Source: Kiritimatiellota bacterium (GTDB lineage: Bacteria > Verrucomicrobiota > Kiritimatiellia > JAAZAB01). Taken from it: DNA of 10,000 bases. Made by a program: the position numbers and the translations under genes. The notes under the pieces were generated by a model, which was given only the letters and a program-made list of their open reading frames with translations, was not told the DNA's origin and made no database searches. Location: contig VSJD01000234.1 of assembly GCA_008636095.1 (NCBI GenBank), forward strand, positions 1 through 10,000, written 5' to 3'. Below, piece after piece: positions 1 to 6,338 of the stretch (positions are counted from its first letter, which is position 1; each line of letters opens with the position of its first letter).

Positions 1-118
1 TCTGAAAGAGTTTGAAGAAAAAACATTAATAATTCTTACTCAAACAACTTGACAGACCACATGCCTGTAATCCGTGGTAAATAAATTTTTCGGAAAGGAC
101 CGCGCCTATTCTATTCCC
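1..118. other. guaA upstream region at the window edge
   Basis: AT-rich stretch before guaA. A reading frame open from base 2 runs to a TGA at 50-52 and could be the last 16 codons of an upstream + strand gene, but it is too short to identify. A perfect -35 hexamer TTGACA lies at 49-54, yet no convincing -10 hexamer sits 16-18 bases downstream, so I do not call a promoter. The purine-rich GGAAAGG at 92-98 is about 20 bases from the chosen guaA start, too far for a normal ribosome binding site. No riboswitch or leader hairpin was recognised. Confidence 0.3.
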
Positions 119-1663
119 ATGAAAAACCACGATTGGATCGCTATTCTGGATTTCGGTTCACAGTATACGCAGTTAATTGCCCGACGCGTACGGGAACAGC
201 ATGTCTATTCCGAGATTGTCCGGCATGACACGCCCGCCGCCAAGCTGAAGCAACGCCAGCCGGCCGGCATCATTCTTTCCGGGGGCCCAATGAGCGTGTT
301 TGCGTCCAAGGCGCCCACCTGCGATCCAGCGCTGTTCAAACTGGGTATTCCCGTGCTCGGAATTTGCTATGGCATGCAGTTAATGGCCAAAACGCTGGGC
401 GGCGCCGTCAAACCGGGCCTGGCCCGCGAATATGGCAGCGCCCGGATCAACGTAACCGATGCGCGCTCTCTCTTCCATGGCCTGCCTCCGCACCTCGATG
501 TCTGGATGAGTCATGGCGACCAGGTGCTTAAAATGCCGACCGGATTCCGCGTGCTTGCCAAAACACATACCTGCCCGGTGGCCGCCATGGCCGACCAAAA
601 AAGGAAGATGTACGGGATCCAGTTCCATCCTGAAGTTGTGCATACCCGGCATGGCACCGAAATCCTGCGTCGCTTTATATTCAACGTTTGCAAGTGCCGG
701 GGAGACTGGCGCATGGAGCAATTCATCGAGGAGAGCATCCGTGCCATCCGCCGGAAAGTCGGTAAAAGCCATGTCGTTTGTGGCTTGAGCGGCGGCGTGG
801 ATTCTGCGGTTGTGGCGATGCTCCTGCATAAGGCCATCGGCGACCAGCTCCACTGTATCTTCGTGGATAACGGCCTTCTGCGCTACAGCGAAGCCCGGCA
901 GGTGGAAGAGACCTTCATCAAAGCGTTTGGCATTGACCTGCATGTGGCCCATGCGCAAGCCCAGTTTCTCAGCGACTTGAAGGGCGTGGTGGAGCCGGAA
1001 AAGAAGCGCAAGGCCATCGGCAAGCGGTTTATTGATGTATTTGCCGAGGAAGCCCGGCGCCTGGGTGATATCCGGTTTCTCGCCCAGGGGACACTCTACC
1101 CGGATGTGATTGAGAGTGTTTCTCCGCTGGGCGGACCATCGGTCACGATTAAGAGCCACCATAATGTGGGCGGCCTGCCGCCGGACCTTAAATTCCAGTT
1201 GATCGAGCCCTTGCGCGAACTGTTCAAGGATGAAGTCCGCGCCTTGGGCCGGGAGCTGGGTATGCCGAAAGCCATCATCAACCGCCAGCCGTTCCCCGGC
1301 CCGGGACTGGCCGTGCGAATTATCGGGGAAGTCACGCAAGAGCGCGCGACCCTGCTCCAGCAGGCCGACCTGCGCGTGCAGGAGGAAATCGCGGCTTATG
1401 ACAGGGGCCACACGATCTGGCAGGCGTTTGCCGTGCTATTGCCAGTAAAGAGCGTGGGCGTCATGGGCGACGGCCGGACCTATGAAAACACGGTGGTTGT
1501 ACGGGCCGTGACCAGCCAGGACGGCATGACCGCCGACTGGGCCCGCCTGCCCCACGATCTGCTTGCCCGCCTGTCCAACCGGATCATCAACGAAGTCCGC
1601 GGCGTTAACCGCGTCGTCTACGACATCAGTTCAAAGCCCCCGGCCACGATCGAATGGGAATGA
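119..1663 (+). CDS. guaA: GMP synthase (glutamine-hydrolysing)
   Basis: Converts XMP to GMP using ATP and glutamine, the last step of guanine nucleotide synthesis in the cytoplasm. The 514-residue product has the full family layout. The N-terminal class I glutamine amidotransferase domain has the [18 protein letters not shown] opening, nucleophile Cys83 in GICYGMQ, and His170/Glu172 in QFHPE. An ATP-pyrophosphatase domain follows with the P-loop SGGVDS at 224-229. The C-terminal dimerisation domain ends in KPPATIEWE, the typical family ending. The reading frame stays open back to a GTG at 74, but I chose the ATG at 119 because the conserved domain begins a few residues after it and total length (E. 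coli about 525) then fits. Neither start has a clear Shine-Dalgarno sequence. It appears to be a single-gene unit in this window, convergent with the kinase gene. No key residue is missing. Confidence 0.97.
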   Translation: MKNHDWIAILDFGSQYTQLIARRVREQHVYSEIVRHDTPAAKLKQRQPAGIILSGGPMSVFASKAPTCDPALFKLGIPVLGICYGMQLMAKTLGGAVKPGLAREYGSARINVTDARSLFHGLPPHLDVWMSHGDQVLKMPTGFRVLAKTHTCPVAAMADQKRKMYGIQFHPEVVHTRHGTEILRRFIFNVCKCRGDWRMEQFIEESIRAIRRKVGKSHVVCGLSGGVDSAVVAMLLHKAIGDQLHCIFVDNGLLRYSEARQVEETFIKAFGIDLHVAHAQAQFLSDLKGVVEPEKKRKAIGKRFIDVFAEEARRLGDIRFLAQGTLYPDVIESVSPLGGPSVTIKSHHNVGGLPPDLKFQLIEPLRELFKDEVRALGRELGMPKAIINRQPFPGPGLAVRIIGEVTQERATLLQQADLRVQEEIAAYDRGHTIWQAFAVLLPVKSVGVMGDGRTYENTVVVRAVTSQDGMTADWARLPHDLLARLSNRIINEVRGVNRVVYDISSKPPATIEWE

Positions 1664-1674
1664 GAAGAATTTTA

Positions 1675-1709
1675 GATTTCGGATTTCTGATTGCCGATTT
1701 TCGATTTGG
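1675..1709. repeat. Tandem 7-bp repeat, GATT core, five units
   Basis: Five back-to-back heptamers begin at 1675, 1682, 1689, 1696 and 1703. Every one starts with GATT and four start with GATTT; the last three bases vary. The register is exact, with no insertions or deletions. The array lies 11 bases after the guaA stop, in the convergent gap between guaA and the kinase gene (1664-1788). It resembles the class of short tandemly repeated heptamers known from cyanobacteria, but its function here is unknown. No clear intrinsic terminator for guaA was seen in the gap. A small inverted repeat AAGGA-TCG-TCCTT at 1778-1790 overlaps the kinase stop codon and is too weak to call a terminator. Confidence 0.75.
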
Positions 1710-1788
1710 ATGCCACACCCATATTGACAAAAACGGATAACGATTTCGCCCCCCCGATCGGCAATGCGGCGACGTTGAAGGATCGTCC

Positions 1789-3279
1789 TTATACTACCGG
1801 CTGGCTGCACAGGGGCAGTCTCAGGATGAATGTAGTGATTCCGTTCCGGGAACTGTCCAACACGAGTTCCCCCTTATGGGCCAGGACAATCTCCCTGGCC
1901 AGGCTGAGCCCCAATCCAACACCATCTATCTCCCGGTCCCGTGATTTATTGACCCGATAAAACCGGTCGAACACTTTATCCGCATCAGCTTGAGGAATTT
2001 CTTCACCACTGTTCGCGATCGTAAACCTGAGCGTGTTTTCTTCCTTCTGCAGGACGCACCGAATCCATCCTTCCTTCCGGTTGTATTTGATGGCGTTGGT
2101 GATGAGATTATGCAGGACTTGGTTCATTAAATCGGCATCAGCCATGACATGCAGGCGGGGAACTATCTCCCTTTCCAGGATTAAACCAGGCGCCATGATC
2201 CCAACATCTTCCGAAATGGACTCCAGCGCAGAACTGAATTCAAACGGGGCCAGGGCAAGTCGCATCCGTCCTGAATCCGCATGGGCAAGCAGCAGTAGTT
2301 TCCGGGTAATTGCAACGAGCCGCTGGACTTCCTCCAATAATTCGCCATTTCGCTGTTGGACCTCGGAACCCGGCGCAGCCTCGTTGAGCGCCCTTTCAAG
2401 TTGACCTTGCAGAATGGTCAGCGGCGTCTTCAATTCGTGGGCCGCGTCGGCGCTGAAACGAACGGCCTGTTGAAAGTTTTTCTCGAGTCCGTCCAACATC
2501 CCGTTGATAACATCAATCAATCCGGCAAATTCTTTGTCGGCATCTGTCTTCGGTATGCGCCGATCCAATCCTTTGGCCGTTATATTCCTGGCTGTACCAG
2601 CGATGATTTTTACAGGACCTAACGCCCGGTTGGCGATCAGCCAGCCGCCGCACAGCAGGAACAGCAACGCGAGCGGCATGGCGATAAAAAAAGCGTAGCG
2701 GAAACGCTGCACTTCGGCATCGAAAACGGCCAGGTTCATGGCAATAAAAATATTCTCATCTTCATTGCCTATACCAACGACACGCCATCGGCCCCGATCA
2801 ATAGTTATGGTTGAAAACACCGGCCCTCTTATATGCATACGCAACAGAGGTCCGTGCCTCGGCAAATAGCCATCCAACAGCAACGGTAAGCGCAGCGGCA
2901 AAAGATGCTCCTCATAAGGGACATCTGTATTCCCTGCCGGTTCGAGTGCGGGCAGCTTGTGGTCCGCCAAGACGGACGGCCAACACGATGAAAAATACAT
3001 CGGCGCACCAAGCGGAGATGTCACTTTGATCACGAACTGTTTTTTCGCATCTTTGCCATGGAGGTTGCGCAGTGACTCTTCGAAATAATCCAGGCGCCCG
3101 CTTTGCGGAAAGGGCCGCCGCGCCTGGAGATCAGCCAGCACCCTAAGCTCACGGTCAATGCGCTCATAGCCGATCCGGCTTATGACCGACATGAAGAATA
3201 ACCCGAAGATCAGGAGCACACCGCCTGATAAAAGCAGGTTGAGCAGCCCGATTTTGAACCTGAACGAATTCAACTTCAT
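1789..3279 (-). CDS. Membrane sensor histidine kinase, CusS/heavy-metal sensor type
   Basis: Inner-membrane sensor that autophosphorylates on histidine and passes the phosphate to the adjacent regulator. The 496 residues give: a short cytoplasmic N-terminus; membrane helix about 10-32; a periplasmic sensor region about 33-200; membrane helix about 204-225; a HAMP linker about 216-268; a dimerisation/phosphoacceptor region with His281 in AAHELKTPLT; and a catalytic ATPase domain with N-box NLITNAIKYN (391-400), a G1-like motif NSGEEIP, the FDRFYRVNKS segment, and G2 box GVGLGLSLA (453-461). The FSADAAHELKTPLT and FDRFYR motifs and the two-helix layout match the CusS/CopS/HprS group. No obvious cluster of metal-binding His, Met or Cys is visible in the periplasmic part, so the ligand is open: copper, silver, other metals or oxidants are possible. 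Its ATG overlaps the regulator stop by 4 bases (3276-3279), implying translational coupling and one transcript. Confidence 0.93.
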   Translation of the reverse strand: MKLNSFRFKIGLLNLLLSGGVLLIFGLFFMSVISRIGYERIDRELRVLADLQARRPFPQSGRLDYFEESLRNLHGKDAKKQFVIKVTSPLGAPMYFSSCWPSVLADHKLPALEPAGNTDVPYEEHLLPLRLPLLLDGYLPRHGPLLRMHIRGPVFSTITIDRGRWRVVGIGNEDENIFIAMNLAVFDAEVQRFRYAFFIAMPLALLFLLCGGWLIANRALGPVKIIAGTARNITAKGLDRRIPKTDADKEFAGLIDVINGMLDGLEKNFQQAVRFSADAAHELKTPLTILQGQLERALNEAAPGSEVQQRNGELLEEVQRLVAITRKLLLLAHADSGRMRLALAPFEFSSALESISEDVGIMAPGLILEREIVPRLHVMADADLMNQVLHNLITNAIKYNRKEGWIRCVLQKEENTLRFTIANSGEEIPQADADKVFDRFYRVNKSRDREIDGVGLGLSLAREIVLAHKGELVLDSSRNGITTFILRLPLCSQPVV

Positions 3280-3956
3280 TCTGATTCCTTCTTGCAGAAG
3301 CGATAACCGACTCCGCGAACAGTCTCGATGAGCGTATCTTCCGCGTTGGCCGCCAGTTTCCTGCGTACGCGTTGAACGTAGACGTCCACCAGGTTGGTCT
3401 GCGGATCGAAATCATATCCCCACACATGTTCCAGAATCTGGGTGCGTGTAAAGACCCGGCCGGGAGAGCGCATTAAATACTCCAGCAGATTGAATTCGCG
3501 CGGGGTCAATTCAATCTTGCGGTCTGAGCGTTTTATCTCCCGCGTAATGAGATTCACCGACAAATCATCGGATTGGAGAATGCCACGATGCTCCCCCGCG
3601 CCGCGCCGTGTGATGGCATGGATGCGGGCAATGAGCTCTTCCACGTAGAAAGGCTTTGTGATGTAGTCATCGGCACCAAGGTTAAGACCTTCCACGCGCT
3701 CATTCATTTCCGTACGGGCGGTCAGCAGAATTACCGGCACGGTGATTTTCTGTTCCCGCAGGTTGCGCAGGATGCTCAGGCCATCCCGCCCCGGCAACAT
3801 AATGTCGAGCACAATCACGTCATACACCTGGGTACGCGCCATCGTGTAAGCCTCGTCACCGTGGTGCGTCACCGCGACGGTAAAGCCCTGTTCCTCCAGC
3901 CCCTTGCGAATAAATCCGGCTATTTTCTTTTCATCCTCAACAACAAGGATAGTCAT
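3276..3956 (-). CDS. OmpR-family response regulator, CusR/HprR type
   Basis: DNA-binding partner of the adjacent kinase. The 226-residue form has a receiver domain (about 1-115) with the acidic pocket in VVEDE, phosphoacceptor Asp51 in VLDIMLPGRDG, Thr79 in LLTAR and Lys101 in TKPF. A winged-helix DNA-binding domain (about 125-222) contains LTPREFNLLEYL, a putative recognition helix NLVDVYVQRVRRKL, and the wing ETVRGVGYRF. The frame extends 32 codons further upstream to 4052, but that extension would cover the palindromic operator and has no family match. The ATG at 3956 gives the standard opening MTILVVEDE, although no good Shine-Dalgarno sequence precedes it. It is the first gene of the minus-strand regulatory pair and lies divergent to the tolC-macAB cluster, with the palindrome 46 bases upstream of its start. 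Autoregulation and control of the pump genes are inferred from that position. Confidence 0.95.
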   Translation of the reverse strand: MTILVVEDEKKIAGFIRKGLEEQGFTVAVTHHGDEAYTMARTQVYDVIVLDIMLPGRDGLSILRNLREQKITVPVILLTARTEMNERVEGLNLGADDYITKPFYVEELIARIHAITRRGAGEHRGILQSDDLSVNLITREIKRSDRKIELTPREFNLLEYLMRSPGRVFTRTQILEHVWGYDFDPQTNLVDVYVQRVRRKLAANAEDTLIETVRGVGYRFCKKESE

Positions 3957-4001
3957 GGAAAAAAGTCTATCATGGTTAAAGCCCATAGCCAACATGCCAT
4001 T

Positions 4002-4019
4002 TATTACAATATTGTAATA
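4002..4019. promoter_or_regulatory. Perfect 18-bp palindrome, candidate CusR/HprR-type operator
   Basis: The sequence TATTACAATATTGTAATA is its own reverse complement over all 18 bases. Its core ATTACAA-TA-TTGTAAT differs only at the central dinucleotide from the E. coli HprR box as I recall it (CATTACAAAATTGTAATG), and it has the same architecture as the CusR box (TGACAA-N2-TTGTCA). It lies between the divergent response-regulator gene and tolC, 46 bases from the regulator ATG and 93 bases from the tolC ATG. The half-site TTGTAA on either strand can also serve as a poor -35 element, as expected where an activator assists RNA polymerase. Binding by the neighbouring regulator is an inference from site, family and position. 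Confidence 0.8.
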
Positions 4020-4111
4020 TCGCCTCACAGGAAAACGTAATGAGAATATCATTGAATGCGCGCAATGAAAGAATGGCGACGTATTGCACGTAAAATCTAT
4101 TGGGCATCTCC

Positions 4112-5410
4112 ATGCAGACTATAGGCGATCAATTATCTGCGAGTTTGTGTCAAAGAGCTTTGCCATTGTCCTTGTTTCTACTCGCCGGGACAATGATGGC
4201 CCGGGCGGCGGAGCCGCCGGTAACCTGGGACGATTGCGTCGGCGAATTGATCCGCAACAATCCCCAGTTACAGGCCGCCGGCGCGGCGGTCGAAAAGACC
4301 CGCTCCGACGTCATGGGCAATTACGGTCCGTTCCTGCCGCAGATTTCGGCCAACGGGTCCGTCGGCAAGTCCAATACCGAACTGGATACGGGCTACCAGG
4401 ATTCCACCTCCTACCAGGCGAGTTTATCCGCCTACCAGAGCCTGTTTGCCGGGTTCGGCGATGTGGCGACCTTGCGGCGCAGTCAGGCCCTGCTGACGCT
4501 TGCTGAAATCAATCTCCAGACAACCAAGGCCGCGCTCAGCACCACATTAAGGCAGTCGTTTGCCCGGTTACTGTATGCCCAGGATTTCGTGCAGGTCTCC
4601 GAGGTCATCGCCGTGCGCCGCAAGGAAAACGTCAACCTGGTTGAAATGCGGTTTGAAGCCGGCCGCGAAAACAAGGGCTCGGCCATGCGCAGTAAGGCCT
4701 ATTACCGGCAGGCCCAGTTCGAGGTCACGCAAGCGCACCGGGGTCTTAAGACCGCTCAACAGCAGATGGCCGCGACGCTCGGCCGCCATGAAATCACCAT
4801 CCTGACCGTCACCGGGAACTGGGATTTTGCCAACCTGCCGGAAGCGCCCGACTTTAACGCGCTGGCCCTTCAGACACCGGATTATCGGGGTGCCGCAATC
4901 CAGGTACGCGCGGCCAAGGAAGGCGTGCGCATCGCCAAAAGCGATTTTTATCCCACCTGGTCCGTGAACGGGTCCATCGGCCGTTCGGACGACGACAGCC
5001 TGATTCCTAAAAACGATCAATGGTCGGTGGGTACGGCCATTTCCTATCCGCTCTTTGTCGGCGGCCAGCACTGGTACGGGGTGCGCGGCGCCAAGGCTGA
5101 TCAGCGCAAGGCCGAAGATACGCTGAATGATACCGAGAGCCAGATGGTGGCCACGCTCGAAGACCGGTTTGTGGCCTGGCAGGATGCGGCCGAGCGGACC
5201 GACGTGCAGAACGAATTTCTGAAAGCCGCCGAAGTCCGCGCCGAGATAGCGCGGGCCCAGTACCAGAACGGCTTGCTCTCGTTCGAGGACTGGGACCTGA
5301 TTGAAAACGACCTGATTGACAAGCAGAAGTCCGTGCTGATCAGCCAGCGGGATGCGGTCTTCGCCCGCGCCGGCTGGGAAAAGACGCTGGGAACCGGAGT
5401 TATTCCATGA
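4112..5410 (+). CDS. TolC-family outer-membrane efflux protein
   Basis: Trimeric outer-membrane duct for the efflux pump encoded downstream. The 432-residue product begins with a signal peptide: hydrophobic LPLSLFLLAGTMM, probable cleavage after ARA at residue 32. Two outer-membrane-efflux repeats follow, about 36-225 and 250-425. Repeat features include WDDCVGELIRNNPQLQAA near the start, the beta-strand segment YQASLSAYQSLFAGF in the first half, and its counterpart WSVGTAISYPLFVGGQ in the second, each followed by long Ala/Gln/Glu-rich helices. No lipobox is present, so this is a TolC-like rather than a NodT/OprM-like lipoprotein form. It is shorter than E. coli TolC (about 493) but within the family range. 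An in-frame TTG at 4100 is an alternative start; neither has a clear ribosome binding site. It opens the + strand efflux cluster directly after the operator region. Confidence 0.93.
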   Translation: MQTIGDQLSASLCQRALPLSLFLLAGTMMARAAEPPVTWDDCVGELIRNNPQLQAAGAAVEKTRSDVMGNYGPFLPQISANGSVGKSNTELDTGYQDSTSYQASLSAYQSLFAGFGDVATLRRSQALLTLAEINLQTTKAALSTTLRQSFARLLYAQDFVQVSEVIAVRRKENVNLVEMRFEAGRENKGSAMRSKAYYRQAQFEVTQAHRGLKTAQQQMAATLGRHEITILTVTGNWDFANLPEAPDFNALALQTPDYRGAAIQVRAAKEGVRIAKSDFYPTWSVNGSIGRSDDDSLIPKNDQWSVGTAISYPLFVGGQHWYGVRGAKADQRKAEDTLNDTESQMVATLEDRFVAWQDAAERTDVQNEFLKAAEVRAEIARAQYQNGLLSFEDWDLIENDLIDKQKSVLISQRDAVFARAGWEKTLGTGVIP

Positions 5411-5437
5411 TGCGGGATATCGCCCGCCGCGTCACTA

Positions 5438-5456
5438 CGCTTGCGCTCCGCAAGCG
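5438..5456. repeat. Stem-loop in the tolC to DUF998 spacer
   Basis: Perfect inverted repeat CGCTTGCG (5438-5445) and CGCAAGCG (5449-5456) with a CTC loop. It sits in the 74-base spacer 5411-5484. A second small inverted repeat, GCGGG (5412-5416) with CCCGC (5423-5427), lies just before it. There is no T-run, so it is not a classical intrinsic terminator, although it could stabilise the tolC message end or attenuate. The stretch 5426-5466 also resembles 6251-6280 inside the MITE-like element, suggesting that the spacer is partly repeat-derived. Confidence 0.65.
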
Positions 5457-5484
5457 GCGTGGCAAGGATTTTCGAGGGCCTTAG

Positions 5485-6186
5485 ATGATGAAACTTGAAA
5501 TACCCGGCAAAAGAGCAGTCCCTCTCCTGCTTGTTTTTGGGCTCGCGATTTTTGCGACTGGCTTTGTCCTCTCTGTTCTGCTCTATCCGGGCAGCGGCGA
5601 ACAAACCCAGGGTTACCGCTTTTTTCATGACTTCATCAGCGCCTTGGGTGTGACCAAAATATCGGGCAGGCCAAACCCATATTCGTCGCTCTTCAATTTC
5701 AGCCTGGGGTTCGCGATGCTGTTACTGCTGCCTTTCTGGTATTTCAGGACTAAATATTTGCCGGCGGGAAAGGCGGTGGGCCAAGTTGTTTTCACGCTGT
5801 GCGCGTTTTTTTCCCTGGGAATGACAGGAGTGGCTTTGTCTCCCTACAATTTGCACCCGACATGGCACAACATCTCGGTTTACTCCGCGTTCGCATGCAT
5901 CATGCCGGGAGTGCTGCTGATAATATTCCTCTCGGACAGGCGGCGCTGTGGGCCGTCTTACAAGGCGGCATGGGGAATTGTCGGTCTTGCCATTGTCGCG
6001 GTCAACATCACGGTTTGGGCCCTTGTGAAGTATCATATCGCATCCAGCATACCGTTATATGCGATAGCGCAAAAGATAGACGCCGGGACTTTTTTCATTT
6101 GGATCGCGGTTGAAACGATCATGTTCAAAAAGCTGTGCGGGGATGCCCTTCCCGCGGGTCACAGAGTCAGAGAGGACCTTAATTAA
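5485..6186 (+). CDS. DUF998-like six-helix membrane protein of unknown function
   Basis: Polytopic inner-membrane protein of 233 residues with no assigned reaction. Predicted helices lie at about 11-33, 68-87, 99-119, 130-150, 161-182 and 199-215. Between helices 1 and 2 is a conserved-looking loop with LLYPG, FFHDFISALG and PNPYSSLFNFSLGF. HPTWHNISVYSAF precedes and enters helix 4. The YPG and S-x-LFN pattern is what leads me to DUF998; a profile search was not possible. GAGGG at 5474-5478 is well placed as a ribosome binding site for ATG 5485 (or the ATG at 5488). It lies 74 bases after tolC and ahead of the adaptor gene, so it is probably co-transcribed with the pump and may be an accessory or a passenger. 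The TAA stop lies within the left copy of the AATTAAC target duplication of the adjacent element. Confidence 0.72.
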   Translation: MMKLEIPGKRAVPLLLVFGLAIFATGFVLSVLLYPGSGEQTQGYRFFHDFISALGVTKISGRPNPYSSLFNFSLGFAMLLLLPFWYFRTKYLPAGKAVGQVVFTLCAFFSLGMTGVALSPYNLHPTWHNISVYSAFACIMPGVLLIIFLSDRRRCGPSYKAAWGIVGLAIVAVNITVWALVKYHIASSIPLYAIAQKIDAGTFFIWIAVETIMFKKLCGDALPAGHRVREDLN

Positions 6187-6187
6187 C
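6181..6187. repeat. Left copy of the 7-bp target site duplication
   Basis: AATTAAC directly abuts the left end of the 131-bp element, and the identical AATTAAC at 6319-6325 abuts its right end. This left copy carries the TAA stop codon of the DUF998 gene, so the insertion did not alter that protein. Confidence 0.8.
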
Positions 6188-6318
6188 GATTCCGCTGAAA
6201 AACCCGCCCGGCGGGGTCACCGGGCCTACAAAACGGCCCATTTTCTGCAGGCCGCGTGACCACGCCGGAAGCGTGGCAAGCCTCACGCGACGTTAATCCG
6301 GGGTTTTTCAGCGGAATC
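6188..6318. mobile_element. MITE-like element, 131 bp, 18-bp terminal inverted repeats
   Basis: The outer 18 bases are perfect inverted repeats: GATTCCGCTGAAAAACCC at 6188-6205 and its reverse complement at 6301-6318. The direct repeat AATTAAC flanks both sides. The interior has no open reading frame of note but is highly structured. GCCCGG (6206-6211) pairs with CCGGGC (6220-6225). A nested hairpin is formed by CGCGTGA (6253-6259) with TCACGCG (6283-6289), enclosing CCACGC (6260-6265) with GCGTGG (6271-6276). Terminal inverted repeats, target duplication, small size and absence of a transposase together fit a non-autonomous miniature transposable element. The parent insertion-sequence family cannot be named from this window. 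As RNA it would fold into a long hairpin between two operon genes and could dampen or process the transcript. Confidence 0.82.
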
Positions 6319-6325
6319 AATTAAC
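6319..6325. repeat. Right copy of the 7-bp target site duplication
   Basis: AATTAAC directly follows the right inverted repeat and is identical to 6181-6187. The adaptor-gene start lies 13 bases further on, so the insertion landed just upstream of that gene's translation start region. Confidence 0.8.
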
Positions 6326-6338
6326 AAGAAAGAATCGT

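Noticed and set aside
1..52. Open frame ending TGA at 50-52, a possible tail of an upstream gene
   Set aside because: Only 16 codons are visible, with no recognisable motif; it could equally be non-coding.
380..1411. 343-codon minus-strand ORF inside guaA
   Set aside because: It lies wholly antisense to a clearly functional guaA, shows no recognisable domain, and is the kind of long shadow frame common in GC-rich DNA.
1675..1709. CRISPR-like array
   Set aside because: The units are seven bases with no spacers, and no cas genes are present.
1691..1960. 89-codon + strand ORF across the guaA-kinase gap
   Set aside because: It begins in the heptamer repeat and overlaps the conserved kinase C-terminus; no motif or ribosome binding site.
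3573..4040. 155-codon + strand ORF opposite the response regulator
   Set aside because: It is antisense to the conserved receiver domain and runs through the operator palindrome; it shows no domain.
3957..4052. 32-codon N-terminal extension of the response regulator
   Set aside because: The family starts at MTILVVEDE, and the extension would translate the palindromic operator.
4568..5071. 167-codon minus-strand ORF inside tolC
   Set aside because: Shadow of the TolC-family coding sequence; no recognisable motif.
6188..6318. Small RNA or riboswitch reading of the structured gap before macA
   Set aside because: The perfect end repeats and flanking 7-bp duplication fit a transposed element better, and no riboswitch consensus was recognised.
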